Below are positions 6,420 through 14,284 of a stretch of DNA of 19,460 nt, one piece after another (within the stretch, counting starts at the first letter, position 1; each line of letters opens with the position of its first letter). This stretch comes from Opitutaceae bacterium (GTDB taxonomy: Bacteria > Verrucomicrobiota > Verrucomicrobiia > Opitutales > Opitutaceae). Location of the stretch: positions 1 through 19,460 of the forward strand of contig SYDD01000107.1 in assembly GCA_005786775.1 (NCBI GenBank), written 5' to 3'. A program made the position numbers and the translations under genes. The notes under the pieces were generated by a model. That model was not told the DNA's origin, searched no databases, and saw nothing but the letters and a program-made list of their open reading frames with translations.

Positions 6420-8891
6420 ATGCCTAAGGCCGAGAGCTCAACCACTTTTGCCACCACCACGCGCGCGCCGATCCTCTGGGGACTCGCGATCGGGGCGGCG
6501 TTGGGCGGGGCCTACCTCACGGTCGCCCTCGCGACCTACGACCCCTCGCAGAGCCCATACGACCACCAACCGCTGCCGACGGTGCGCGGTCCGGCGGGCA
6601 TCGTGGGCGCCTACCTTGCCGCCTCGGTCTACCGGATGCTCGGCTTCGCCGGCTGGCTCCTGCCCCTGTTCCTCGCCTGGCTCGTGTACCTCTCGGTCCG
6701 CGGCTCGCGGCGGGTGACGCAGGCCCGCGGGCTTACGATGGTCCTCGGACTCCTCACCGGAGCGGGGATCGCGGCGATGTTCGCAGCGGAGACCTGGCGG
6801 AGCAACTGGTGCCCGGCGGGACCCGGCGGATTCATCGGCCTCTGGCTTTACCACGGCTTCCTCGAACCCCTGCTCGGTGGCTTCGGCGCCGGACTCTTGC
6901 TGGTGACGGTCTACACTGCCTGCCTGGTCTTCATTTTCTTCAGTGACCTCGGGGCGGAGTTCCAACGCGCCCTCGCCGCATTCGCGGCGTGGCGGGCAGA
7001 AAGGGCCAAACTCGCCGCCGAGCTGGCGGCCCAGCGCCAGCAGGAGGCTGAACTGCTGCGCAAGGCGCAGGCCGCCGCCGCCAAGGAGGCTACCGCCGCC
7101 AAAGTGAAACCCTCGGCGACCGCCGCCCCAGCCCACGGCGGTTCCTCGGGCCCGAAAGTCGCGACCCCGAAGGGAGACGGCGATCCCCTCACGCGCCACG
7201 CCCCGCGCACGCCCGCAACGGAACCCATCCTGGCCGAGCCGCCAGCCCCGGCCGCCAAACCCTCGCCCGCTCCGGTCGCGGAAAAGCCCACGCCCAGCCC
7301 CACCCCGGCTCCAGCCAAGGTGGCCCTAACGATCGTCAAGCCCGAAGAGCCGCGGAAGGCAGCGCGCGTGGCCCTGCCCCAGAGCGAGGACAAAAACTAC
7401 CAGTTCCCGCCCCTGTCCCTCCTCCGCGAACAGGTGCGCGCCGCCGCCGCCGACGGCGAGGAGGAGCACCGCCAGAACGCGATCAACCTCCTCCGCATCC
7501 TCTCGGAGTTCGGCGTCGAGGTCACCCTCGGCGAGATCCACGTCGGGCCCGTCATTACCCGCTACGAGGTCGTACCCGCCCCGGGTGTGCGGGTGGAGAA
7601 GATCTCCGGCCTCGACAAGAACATCGCCCTCGGGATGCGGGCCCAGTCGGTCCGCATCCTCGCGCCCATTCCAGGCAAGGCCGCGGTGGGCGTCGAGGTG
7701 CCGAATCAGCGGCCGACCCCCGTCGGGATGCGCGAATTGCTCGAGAGCGAAGACTGGAGCGGCACCAAGGCGGAAATCCCCATCGCGCTGGGCAAGGACG
7801 TCTCCGGGGCGCCGCTCGTCTCGGATCTCGCCAAAATGCCGCACCTGCTCATCGCGGGCGCCACCGGCTCTGGTAAGTCAGTCTGCATTAACTCTATTGT
7901 CGCCTCGATCCTGTATTCCAAGAGTCCGAAGGACCTGCGGATGATCATGGTGGACCCAAAGGTCGTGGAGCTGAAAATTTTCAATGCGCTCCCGCACATG
8001 CTGATCCCGGTGGTGACGGAGCCCAAAAAAGTGCCCGCCGCCCTAAAGTGGCTGCTGAAGGAGATGGAGCAGCGCTACCAGATCTTCGCCAAGGTGAACG
8101 TCCGCAACATCGTGGGCTTCAACCAGCGCAAGCGCGGGGGCGAGGAACCGCCACCGCCACCCGAGGCCCAGGGCGTCCTCGAGGGTGTGGATCCGCTCGC
8201 CGGCGTGGAGATCCCGGATCGCCTGCCCTACATCGTCGCGATCATCGACGAGCTGGCCGACCTGATGGCGGTGGCCCCGGCGGACATCGAGACCAACATC
8301 GCCCGCCTCGCCCAGCTGGCCCGCGCGGCCGGCATCCACCTCATCATTGCTACCCAGCGGCCCTCCGTGAACGTCATCACCGGCGTCATCAAGGCCAACC
8401 TCCCCTCCCGCATCGCCTTCCAGGTGGCGTCGCAGGTCGACTCGCGGACCATCCTCGACACCAAGGGCGCGGACACCCTGATCGGCCGCGGCGACATGCT
8501 GTTCTCGCCGCCGGGTTCCTCGCGCCTCGTACGCGCGCAGGGCGCATTCGTCTCGGACGAAGAGGTGCAAGCGATGGTCGAGCACCTCAAGCGCAATGGC
8601 CCGCCGCAGTACGCGCAATCGGTGCAGCAACAGATCGACCGCGCGGCGCGCGAGGACGAGGATGGCGAGGGCGAGGACGGCGATCTCGGGGACGACGATG
8701 AGTTGTACCACGAGGCGATGGAGGTGCTGAAGGCGACGCGCCGGGCGAGCACCTCGATGCTGCAGCGCAAGCTGAAGATCGGCTACAACCGGGCCGCCCG
8801 CATTATGGAGATAATGGAGGAGAAGGGCATCGTCGGGCCGGAGAACGGCTCCAGCCCGCGCGAGATCCTCGTGGACCTCGACAGCCTCTGA
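6420..8891 (+). CDS. ftsK: DNA translocase FtsK/SpoIIIE
   Basis: This encodes an 823-residue septal ATP-driven DNA pump that clears chromosome termini from the division site and activates XerCD recombination. The N-terminus has four predicted membrane segments (from about residues 16, 77, 104 and 155). A charged and Ala/Pro-rich linker extends to about residue 320. The motor's alpha domain begins near KNYQFPPL (about 325). Walker A GATGSGKS is at 480-487 and Walker B IIDELADLM is around Asp610. The DNA-reading winged-helix gamma domain runs from about residue 762 to the end (YNRAARIMEIMEEKGIVGP). The start is the ATG at 6420, preceded by GGAG at 6412-6415; an upstream in-frame TTG at 6357 is unlikely. 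It appears intact. The rodZ-like gene follows after 79 bp. Confidence 0.97.
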   Translation: MPKAESSTTFATTTRAPILWGLAIGAALGGAYLTVALATYDPSQSPYDHQPLPTVRGPAGIVGAYLAASVYRMLGFAGWLLPLFLAWLVYLSVRGSRRVTQARGLTMVLGLLTGAGIAAMFAAETWRSNWCPAGPGGFIGLWLYHGFLEPLLGGFGAGLLLVTVYTACLVFIFFSDLGAEFQRALAAFAAWRAERAKLAAELAAQRQQEAELLRKAQAAAAKEATAAKVKPSATAAPAHGGSSGPKVATPKGDGDPLTRHAPRTPATEPILAEPPAPAAKPSPAPVAEKPTPSPTPAPAKVALTIVKPEEPRKAARVALPQSEDKNYQFPPLSLLREQVRAAAADGEEEHRQNAINLLRILSEFGVEVTLGEIHVGPVITRYEVVPAPGVRVEKISGLDKNIALGMRAQSVRILAPIPGKAAVGVEVPNQRPTPVGMRELLESEDWSGTKAEIPIALGKDVSGAPLVSDLAKMPHLLIAGATGSGKSVCINSIVASILYSKSPKDLRMIMVDPKVVELKIFNALPHMLIPVVTEPKKVPAALKWLLKEMEQRYQIFAKVNVRNIVGFNQRKRGGEEPPPPPEAQGVLEGVDPLAGVEIPDRLPYIVAIIDELADLMAVAPADIETNIARLAQLARAAGIHLIIATQRPSVNVITGVIKANLPSRIAFQVASQVDSRTILDTKGADTLIGRGDMLFSPPGSSRLVRAQGAFVSDEEVQAMVEHLKRNGPPQYAQSVQQQIDRAAREDEDGEGEDGDLGDDDELYHEAMEVLKATRRASTSMLQRKLKIGYNRAARIMEIMEEKGIVGPENGSSPREILVDLDSL

Positions 8892-8970
8892 GCCGCCCGC
8901 CCGCGGCCCCCCGGCGCGCCCCGGCGTGTTTCGAGGTGACTTGCCCCGGGCCATCCCCTAAGTCCCCCCC

Positions 8971-9783
8971 ATGCAGACCATCGGCGAACGGCTCGAGGAA
9001 GCGCGGAAAAAGAAGGGTGTTTCACTGCGCGAGGCAGCCGAGGTCACGAAGATCCGCGGCGATTACCTACAGAAATTCGAGAGCAACCACTTCGACATCG
9101 GGCTTACCGAGATCTACGTCCGCGGCTTTCTGCGGACGTACGCCAACTTTCTAAAAGTACCCTCCGACCGGATCCTCGCCGATTACGCGACGCTGGGGCG
9201 CGGGGAGGCGCGGCCACGGCCCTCCGCGCGAGAGATCTACGGTCGGTTAGACGTTTCGACGCCACCCTTCGAGTCGCCCGCCGCGCGGACTAGTGCGGAA
9301 GAAGGCGAAGCGGAAGATCAGGTGCCCGCGCGACCGGCGCCCCCGCGGGCGCGGCCCGGTAGCTCCCTGCCGACGGGGCCCGATCCAGCGAAGGTTTTTC
9401 TCTACGCCAAGTGGGGCGCGATCACCGTCGCCTCGCTCATCGTTCTCTTCCTCATCAAGGGTATCTTCTTCAGCAGCTCGCCCGAGCCCGTGAAGCGCCC
9501 CGCGTCCGGCCCGGCCGCCCCCAAGGGCCCGCAGCTGGGCCTCGTGGCGACCGGAGCGGTGCAGGTAACCCTGCGGCGCAAGAACGCGGACGACTCAGAA
9601 GGTGAGATCGTCTACACCGGGTTCCTCGCCGCGGGCGAATCGCGTTCCGTGCCGCGGCCCGGCGCCCTCTTTGTCGAGGCCAGCGTGGCCGAGAACCTCG
9701 AGCTCGAGATCAACGGCAAGCGTTACAACCTCGGCCAGATGCTCGGCACGGGCCCGCGCCGCGGCCAGTTGCCAGCGCCCTGA
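8971..9783 (+). CDS. RodZ-like membrane HTH protein
   Basis: This encodes a 270-residue bitopic protein of the RodZ type. In model bacteria RodZ ties MreB filaments to the membrane and the elongation machinery. Residues 1-75 form a Cro/CI-like helix-turn-helix (IGERLEEARKKKGVSLREAA, then YLQKFESNHF and YVRGFLRTYANFL, the hallmarks of the RodZ HTH). A proline/acid-rich linker follows, with one transmembrane segment at about 147-168. The periplasmic C-terminus (about 190-255) looks like the beta domain of RodZ (VQVTLRRKN, YTGFLAAGES, LELEINGK). The protein is shorter than E. coli RodZ. The start is the ATG at 8971, directly after seven C residues. It lies 79 bp downstream of ftsK and is probably co-transcribed. 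Assignment as the true RodZ orthologue is likely but unproven. Confidence 0.87.
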   Translation: MQTIGERLEEARKKKGVSLREAAEVTKIRGDYLQKFESNHFDIGLTEIYVRGFLRTYANFLKVPSDRILADYATLGRGEARPRPSAREIYGRLDVSTPPFESPAARTSAEEGEAEDQVPARPAPPRARPGSSLPTGPDPAKVFLYAKWGAITVASLIVLFLIKGIFFSSSPEPVKRPASGPAAPKGPQLGLVATGAVQVTLRRKNADDSEGEIVYTGFLAAGESRSVPRPGALFVEASVAENLELEINGKRYNLGQMLGTGPRRGQLPAP

Positions 9784-9793
9784 GGCGGAGCCT

Positions 9794-9821
9794 GCCCGCC
9801 ATAGCTTCAGCGGAGGCGGGC
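9794..9821. repeat. REP-like palindrome
   Basis: Arms GCCCGCC and GGCGGGC enclose ATAGCTTCAGCGGA. The core matches the REP-like cores at the left end of the window (GTAGCTTTAGCGAA, GAAGCTTCAGCGCA) while the arms are different but fully complementary. It starts 11 bp past the stop codon of the rodZ-like gene and could end its transcript. Confidence 0.65.
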
Positions 9822-9824
9822 CAT

Positions 9825-9881
9825 AAAAGGCGCAAGGGGCTTAATCCGCGAGCGGAGCCGTGCGTGGCGTCCATAGACGCC
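9825..9881 (+). repeat. 57-bp dispersed intergenic element, copy B
   Basis: This begins AAAAGGCGCAAGGGG and ends GTGGCGTCCATAGACGCC. It is identical at both ends and equal in length to the minus-strand element at 5282-5338, with a diverged middle. The last 16 bases are the palindrome GGCGTC-CATA-GACGCC. It directly follows the REP-like palindrome. Confidence 0.75.
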
Positions 9882-9933
9882 GCGGACCTGTCGGGTGGAG
9901 CCCTTCGGGCAGGGCTCGAACCGCACGTCCGCG
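9881..9933. other. Rod-like structured sequence between rodZ-like and mgtC-like genes
   Basis: Nested complementary segments predict an extended hairpin. The outer stem is CGCGGAC (9881-9887) with GTCCGCG (9927-9933). A short GGT/ACC stem sits inside it, and then GAGCCC (9898-9903) with GGGCTC (9912-9917). It could be a small RNA, a leader element or an extension of the adjacent repeat. The reverse strand contains GGTTCGA, but no tRNA fold is possible around it. Confidence 0.4.
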
Positions 9934-9945
9934 AAGGGGGCTGGG

Positions 9946-9994
9946 CGAAACGTGCAACACGACGTGACTAATACCCTCTCTGTTGCAGGTTTCG
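9946..9994 (+). promoter_or_regulatory. Leader inverted repeat before the MgtC/DUF4010 gene
   Basis: CGAAACGTGCAACA (9946-9959) and TGTTGCAGGTTTCG (9981-9994) are inverse complements at 13 of 14 positions around a 21-base loop. The stem can extend through GGG/CCC with one bulge. It ends 28 bp before the ATG of the MgtC/DUF4010 gene, so it is well placed to be an operator or mRNA leader structure. No T-run follows, and the function is not known. Confidence 0.45.
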
Positions 9995-10022
9995 GCCCGA
10001 CCCCTTCGTCTCCAAACGCCCG

Positions 10023-11267
10023 ATGACCGTCCTGCTCACCGCGATCCTCGTCAGCGCCTGCCTCGGCGCGCTCGTGGGCCTGATCCGCCAATGGGGCGAC
10101 CAGCAGGGCGCCGAACCGGGGGAATTCGCGGGCGTGCGCACGCACACCCTGTGGGCAGTCCTCGGGTGCCTTGCCGCGCATTTGAAAGGGGACTTTCCGT
10201 ACGCGCTCGCGGTCGTTTTGGTCGCGGTGCCGGCGCACCTCATCGCGCGGGCCTTCCGTCCGGCGGCGGCCGAGCCGCCGGGCAGCACCTCGTTTGCCGG
10301 CGCGTTGCTGACCGTGTTCTGCGGCGTGCTGGTGGCGGGCGGGGAGACGCGGGTCGCGGTCGTGGTGGCCGCCCTGACGATGGTCCTGCTGGGTTCCAAG
10401 CAGCCGATCCACGCGTGGGCCCGGGCGCTCACGGCGCAGGACGTGCGCGCGACCCTGCAGTTCGCGGCGATCTCCGGGGTGATCCTCCCGGTGGTGCCGG
10501 ACCGGGCGCTGGGGCCCTACGGAGCCTTCAACCCGTACACCACCTGGCTGATGGTGGTGCTGATTTCGGGCCTCGGCTTCGCCGGGTACGTGGCCATTCG
10601 GGTGTTCGGGGCACGCTCGGGTATTTTGCTCACCGGCATCTTTGGCGGCCTGGCCTCGAGCACCGCCTCCACCCTAGCCTTCAGCCGGCGGAGCCGGGAG
10701 GAGCCGGGCCTCGATGCCCACTATGCCCTCGCCGTGGCGGCGGCGTGCACCGTGATGCTGCCGCGCGTGCTGGCGGCGCTGACCGTGATCAATCCGGCCT
10801 TTGCGCGGACCCTCCTGGTTCCCTTCGCGCTGATGGCGCTGCCCGGCGTGGCGTATATGGCTTGGGTCTGGCGGCGAGCCCAGCCCGGCCATCTGCCGGG
10901 GGACACCCCGGCCCTCGGGAATCCCCTGAGCCTGCGGACGGCGGTAAAGTTCGCGGCCCTCTACGCGCTCATCGCGCTGCTGGTGCGGGCCCTGCGGGAG
11001 CAAGGTTGGACGGAGGGGCTGCTGCCCCTAAGCTTTGTGTCGGGCCTGACCGACCTCGACGCGATCGCGTTGTCGGTCGCGCGCGATCCCACGGTAGCGG
11101 GCGCGCGGCCGGAACTGGCGACCGTGGCGGTGGTGCTGGCGGCGGTGGCGAACACCCTCCTGAAGGGCGGCCTCGCGTTGACGCTGGGTTCCGCCGGCCT
11201 GCGCCGGCGCGTGGCCCTCGTACTCGGTCTCACCGCGGCGATGGGACTGGGCTGGATGGCGGCTTAG
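10023..11267 (+). CDS. MgtC/SapB-family membrane protein with DUF4010 domain
   Basis: This encodes a 414-residue, highly hydrophobic inner-membrane protein. The N-terminal part matches the MgtC/SapB type, with G-x-x-R near the start (ALVGLIRQWG), the conserved GVRTHTL motif (about 38-44) and the MVLLGSKQP segment. The C-terminal half fits DUF4010, with the small-residue-rich GIFGGLASSTAST motif and several transmembrane segments to the end. MgtC proteins are linked to growth in low magnesium and to control of the F-ATPase, but the job of the MgtC-DUF4010 fusion is unknown. The ATG at 10023 has no Shine-Dalgarno sequence and follows a strongly structured 239-bp gap. The last 30 codons recur, diverged, at 19068-19160. 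Confidence 0.85.
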   Translation: MTVLLTAILVSACLGALVGLIRQWGDQQGAEPGEFAGVRTHTLWAVLGCLAAHLKGDFPYALAVVLVAVPAHLIARAFRPAAAEPPGSTSFAGALLTVFCGVLVAGGETRVAVVVAALTMVLLGSKQPIHAWARALTAQDVRATLQFAAISGVILPVVPDRALGPYGAFNPYTTWLMVVLISGLGFAGYVAIRVFGARSGILLTGIFGGLASSTASTLAFSRRSREEPGLDAHYALAVAAACTVMLPRVLAALTVINPAFARTLLVPFALMALPGVAYMAWVWRRAQPGHLPGDTPALGNPLSLRTAVKFAALYALIALLVRALREQGWTEGLLPLSFVSGLTDLDAIALSVARDPTVAGARPELATVAVVLAAVANTLLKGGLALTLGSAGLRRRVALVLGLTAAMGLGWMAA

Positions 11268-11269
11268 GC
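11177..11269 (+). repeat. Direct-repeat partner: 3' end of MgtC/DUF4010 gene
   Basis: Bases 11177-11269 align without gaps to 19068-19160 in the same orientation, with 77 of 93 identical by hand count. The match covers the last 29 codons plus the TAG stop codon. It fades 5' of 11177 and just after the stop. See the relic entry at 19068-19160. Confidence 0.9.
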
Positions 11270-11562
11270 GGAAGTGATCCGGCCCGGCCGGCGCGCGGGC
11301 GCGTGGCAATCGCCACGATCGCGCGACGACGGGATCTCCCCGCGGCCCCCCCGCGGCGGAGAGGAACCTTGACTCAGCCGTGCCGCTCGAGCGTTGTGCC
11401 GCCGAGTTGACCCCCTCGAACCCATCGGGGCGTCCCTAACCGCTCCAGGCGCCACCACTCGCGCGGTTCCTTCCCGCCTGTGGCGTCCGAAAACCAATCT
11501 TTCACCCCCCCGCGCGCCCGGGCCCGGTCCACCCTCCCGCGCCAGCTCCCCACATCCCTCCC
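11268..11562. other. Intergenic gap before the ankyrin-acyltransferase gene
   Basis: This 295-bp stretch has no credible coding frame. It carries a short perfect hairpin CGTGGC-AATC-GCCACG at 11302-11317, about 35 bp past the MgtC/DUF4010 stop codon (a possible terminator without a T-run), and a CCGCGG/CCGCGG palindrome near 11340-11356. The right half is C-rich and leads into the next start codon. No promoter was identified with confidence. Confidence 0.4.
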
Positions 11563-13233
11563 ATGAACGACCCACGGAACACGACCCGCCCCCCCCAGCC
11601 CGCGGATTCCCCGGGGCCAATCCGGGACGACCGTAAGGTAGCGGATCCCAGGCGCACCGACCTCGATGTGCTGCGGGGCATCGCCATGCTCCTAGGCATC
11701 GTTCTCCACTCCCTGGTGAGTTTTATGCCGAGCCCCTGGCCAGTCCAGGACAGCAGGCAGAACGACCTATTCTTCATCCCGGTGGCCGTCATCCACCTGT
11801 TCCGCATGCCCCTGTTTTTCCTGCTCAGCGGGTTTTTCGCGATGTTCATCCTGCAGAAGCAAGGGGTGCGGGGCATGCTCCAGCACCGCACCCGGAGAAT
11901 CCTGCTGCCCCTGCTGCTCGCGCTCATCACGATTGTACCGCTGAGCAACTTCCTGCGCCATGGGGCGGTGAATTCGCAGGTGGCCGAGCCCCGGCGCCGG
12001 GGGGAACTGGCCGAAGCCATCGTGGCCGGCGACCTTCCGGCCGCCGAGCGGCTGCTCGCCGCGGGGGCGAGCGCCAACCAGGCCGATCCCGGCTTCGGGC
12101 TCACGCCGTTGGGATGGGCGGCGGTCACTGGCAACACCGGGATGATCACGCTCCTGCTCGACCGGGGCGCGGACCTCGGCGCGGCCGATGGCGCGGGCAG
12201 TACGCCGCTGCACCAAGCCGCCTACTTCGGGTGGACCCCGGCCGTGCGCCTCCTGCTCGACCGCGGGGCGAATCCCGCGACGCGGGACAAGGCCGGGCAA
12301 ACCGCCTCCAGCTCCTGCCTCGGCCCGTTTGAAGCGAAGGAGGCCAAGGCCCGCAAACTACGTCTGCCACCCCCGCCGGCCAAAGCCACGCGGCGCGGGA
12401 TTGCGGAGGCGGCGGTCATGTTGGAGGACGCCGGGGGCCGCGCACCCCTAACGCTGTCCGGACGCCTTGAGGACCTGTCCATCCGCTACCGTTCACTGCT
12501 GTATTCCGACACGTTGCTCCTGGATTTTGGCGGAAGCACCGTGCACTTCTTCGACGAAATGGTGCTCGATCACCTCTGGTTTCTCTGGCTCCTCTTCCTG
12601 CTCCTCCTTTTTCTCGCCCTCGCCGTGCGATTGGGCTTCGCGCCGACTGGCAGGTTCCTGTGGTTCATCCCCCCGCTGACCTTTTTCCCGCAAGCCATGA
12701 TGGGGGTCGTTTTCGGTCCGGATGTCTGGCTGGGTCCCCTCATTCCTCCCCCTCTTCTGCTGCTCTACTACGGCTCATTCTTCTGGTTCGGTGCCGCAGT
12801 GTATGCCCGGGACGGGCTTGGCACCTCGTTGGGATCGCGCTGGAGGATCCTGCTTCCTGCCGGGCTACTGGGGTTTTTCCCGGCTTCGATCCTCCTGCTG
12901 GGCGTCAAGGCCGGTGATGCCCTTGTCCAGATCGCCTGCACCTGGTGCCTCGCGCTGGGCGTGATGGGGCTCTCCGCGCATTGCTTTCGCAATCTCGGAT
13001 ATCGCGCGCGCTGGTTTTCCGACTCCGCCTATTGGATCTACCTGGCCCACCTGCCGCTCGTGCTGGCGCTACAAATCGCGGTGCTCCCGCTCGCGTGGTC
13101 CCCCTCGCTAAAGTTCCTGCTCGTGTTCTCGACCGCAACCGCGATCCTACTTGCCTCCTACCGCTGGCTAGTGCGCTACACTTGGATCGGCACTTTCCTG
13201 AACGGGGCGCGGCGGCCGCAGCCGACCGGCTGA
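11563..13233 (+). CDS. Acyltransferase-3 family membrane protein with inserted ankyrin repeats
   Basis: This encodes a 556-residue membrane protein that probably transfers acyl groups to a sugar or glycan at the inner membrane, as OpgC/MdoC-like members of acyltransferase family 3 do. Visible family features are the N-terminal RTDLDVLRGIAM motif, the TM1 histidine (His49 in GIVLHS), the FRMPLFFLLSGFF segment (80-92) and HLWFLWLL (337-344). Between the TM segment at about 113-130 and the TM segment at about 337-356 lies a roughly 200-residue insertion. It contains three ankyrin repeats (about 146-179, 180-212 and 213-245; the second and third with TPLGWAA.. and TPLHQAA.., each ending in an LLLDRGA-type helix), then a basic and proline-rich linker. 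By the positive-inside rule the insertion should face the periplasm. The start is the ATG at 11563, preceded by CCCTCCC. The substrate is unknown. Confidence 0.87.
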   Translation: MNDPRNTTRPPQPADSPGPIRDDRKVADPRRTDLDVLRGIAMLLGIVLHSLVSFMPSPWPVQDSRQNDLFFIPVAVIHLFRMPLFFLLSGFFAMFILQKQGVRGMLQHRTRRILLPLLLALITIVPLSNFLRHGAVNSQVAEPRRRGELAEAIVAGDLPAAERLLAAGASANQADPGFGLTPLGWAAVTGNTGMITLLLDRGADLGAADGAGSTPLHQAAYFGWTPAVRLLLDRGANPATRDKAGQTASSSCLGPFEAKEAKARKLRLPPPPAKATRRGIAEAAVMLEDAGGRAPLTLSGRLEDLSIRYRSLLYSDTLLLDFGGSTVHFFDEMVLDHLWFLWLLFLLLLFLALAVRLGFAPTGRFLWFIPPLTFFPQAMMGVVFGPDVWLGPLIPPPLLLLYYGSFFWFGAAVYARDGLGTSLGSRWRILLPAGLLGFFPASILLLGVKAGDALVQIACTWCLALGVMGLSAHCFRNLGYRARWFSDSAYWIYLAHLPLVLALQIAVLPLAWSPSLKFLLVFSTATAILLASYRWLVRYTWIGTFLNGARRPQPTG

Positions 13234-13282
13234 CTTGCCGGATCCTGCGCGCGGCACGACGGGTGAGACCTCGAGGCGGCAA

Positions 13283-13305
13283 TTTCGAACGCGAAACCCG
13301 TTTTT
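13283..13305 (+). terminator. Weak terminator-like hairpin
   Basis: TTTCG (13283-13287) can pair with CGAAA (13292-13296), and a TTTTT run follows at 13301-13305. It begins 50 bp past the stop codon of the ankyrin-acyltransferase gene. The stem is only 5 bp, so termination here is tentative. Confidence 0.3.
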
Positions 13306-13347
13306 CCCGTTTTCGCCCGCGGCGGACCAACTACTGTTGACCCGGTG

Positions 13348-14190
13348 ATGGACCCTTCCGGCCCAGACTACTCCCCGCCGCGCGATCCGCTCCGGCGAAC
13401 CGCGGCCCCCGCCGAGGAAGGATGGGGTACGACCTGCCTCTGGTTGCCGGTCAACCTGGTACAGGCCGTGAGTCTAGGCGTGGTTTGCGGAACCTTGATC
13501 CCCGGCGCGCTGGTTGCGCAGAAGTTCTCCGGGAACGCGCGGATCGCCTTCTGGATGGCAAGGAAGATCTGGGCGCCGATCATCATCGGCGGTGGGCTGT
13601 CGCGCCTCGCCGTGTCCGGGCGGGAAAATGTGTCGCCTGGCCAGCCGACCCTGGTGGTTTCCAACCACCAATCCTATGCGGACATTCCCGCCCTCTATGG
13701 CGCGCTGCCGGTGCCGCTCAGGTTCACCGCGAGAATTGAACTCCGAGCGCTACCCTTCATCGGCAGATTCATGCGGTCCCTGGGGATGGTGCTCATCGAC
13801 CGTTCCTCCCCCCGGCGCGCGGCGCGGGCCGTGGTCGAGCTCGGGCAGGCTCTGCAACGCGGCGAGTGGACCGTCATCTTTCCTGAGGGCACCCGTTCGG
13901 TGGACGGGGCGCTAGGGCCGTTTGCCGCCGGTTCCCTGGCCGCGGCGATCGCGGCGAAGGTGGACATCCTGCCCGTCGCCATCACCGGAAGCGGACGGAT
14001 GCTCCCGAAAGGCGGCTTTCGCGTGCGCCCTTCCCGAATTCACGTCCGGATCGGCCAGCCGATCTCAACCCGGGGGCTGCAGCCGGGCGACCGCTTCGCG
14101 CTGGCCGCCCAAGTCCGCGATGCCGTGGGGAAACTGCTCGCTGGCGCCGTTGCCGACTCCTCCAGTACCCTCGACGGCTCAACCGGCTGA
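13348..14190 (+). CDS. 1-acyl-sn-glycerol-3-phosphate acyltransferase-like protein (PlsC family)
   Basis: This encodes a 280-residue membrane-associated acyltransferase of the PlsC/LPLAT family. Such enzymes transfer an acyl chain to lysophosphatidic acid to make phosphatidic acid. The catalytic block NHQSYAD (H-x4-D, from about residue 106) and the glycerophosphate-binding FPEGTRS block (about 178-184) are both present, with LPVAITGSG further on matching block IV. A hydrophobic segment near residues 33-60 could anchor it. The start is the ATG at 13348; a GTG immediately upstream is also in frame. It lies 114 bp after the ankyrin-acyltransferase on the same strand and converges with the STAS gene. 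Family members also acylate ornithine lipids or other glycolipids, so the exact substrate is not certain. Confidence 0.92.
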   Translation: MDPSGPDYSPPRDPLRRTAAPAEEGWGTTCLWLPVNLVQAVSLGVVCGTLIPGALVAQKFSGNARIAFWMARKIWAPIIIGGGLSRLAVSGRENVSPGQPTLVVSNHQSYADIPALYGALPVPLRFTARIELRALPFIGRFMRSLGMVLIDRSSPRRAARAVVELGQALQRGEWTVIFPEGTRSVDGALGPFAAGSLAAAIAAKVDILPVAITGSGRMLPKGGFRVRPSRIHVRIGQPISTRGLQPGDRFALAAQVRDAVGKLLAGAVADSSSTLDGSTG

Positions 14191-14200
14191 CGCGACCGGA

Positions 14201-14266
14201 CCCGCTGCGGGCCCGGCGGGCGGTTCCCCTCCACTCGCCCGGAGCAACGCTTCGTCAGGCAGCGGG
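14201..14266. terminator. Possible bidirectional stem between convergent genes
   Basis: CCCGCTGC at 14201-14208 is the exact inverse complement of GCAGCGGG at 14259-14266, in the 94-bp gap between the convergent plsC-like and STAS genes. The 50-base loop contains further GC pairing. A role in stopping transcription from both sides is plausible but weakly supported. Confidence 0.25.
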
Positions 14267-14284
14267 CGCATCCCTTCCCGCCCC

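Noticed and set aside
9881..9933. Possible tRNA on the minus strand, because GGTTCGA resembles a T-loop
   Set aside because: The bases flanking the motif do not form a 5-bp T-stem, and no acceptor, D-arm or anticodon arm can be placed. The stretch folds instead as a simple rod.
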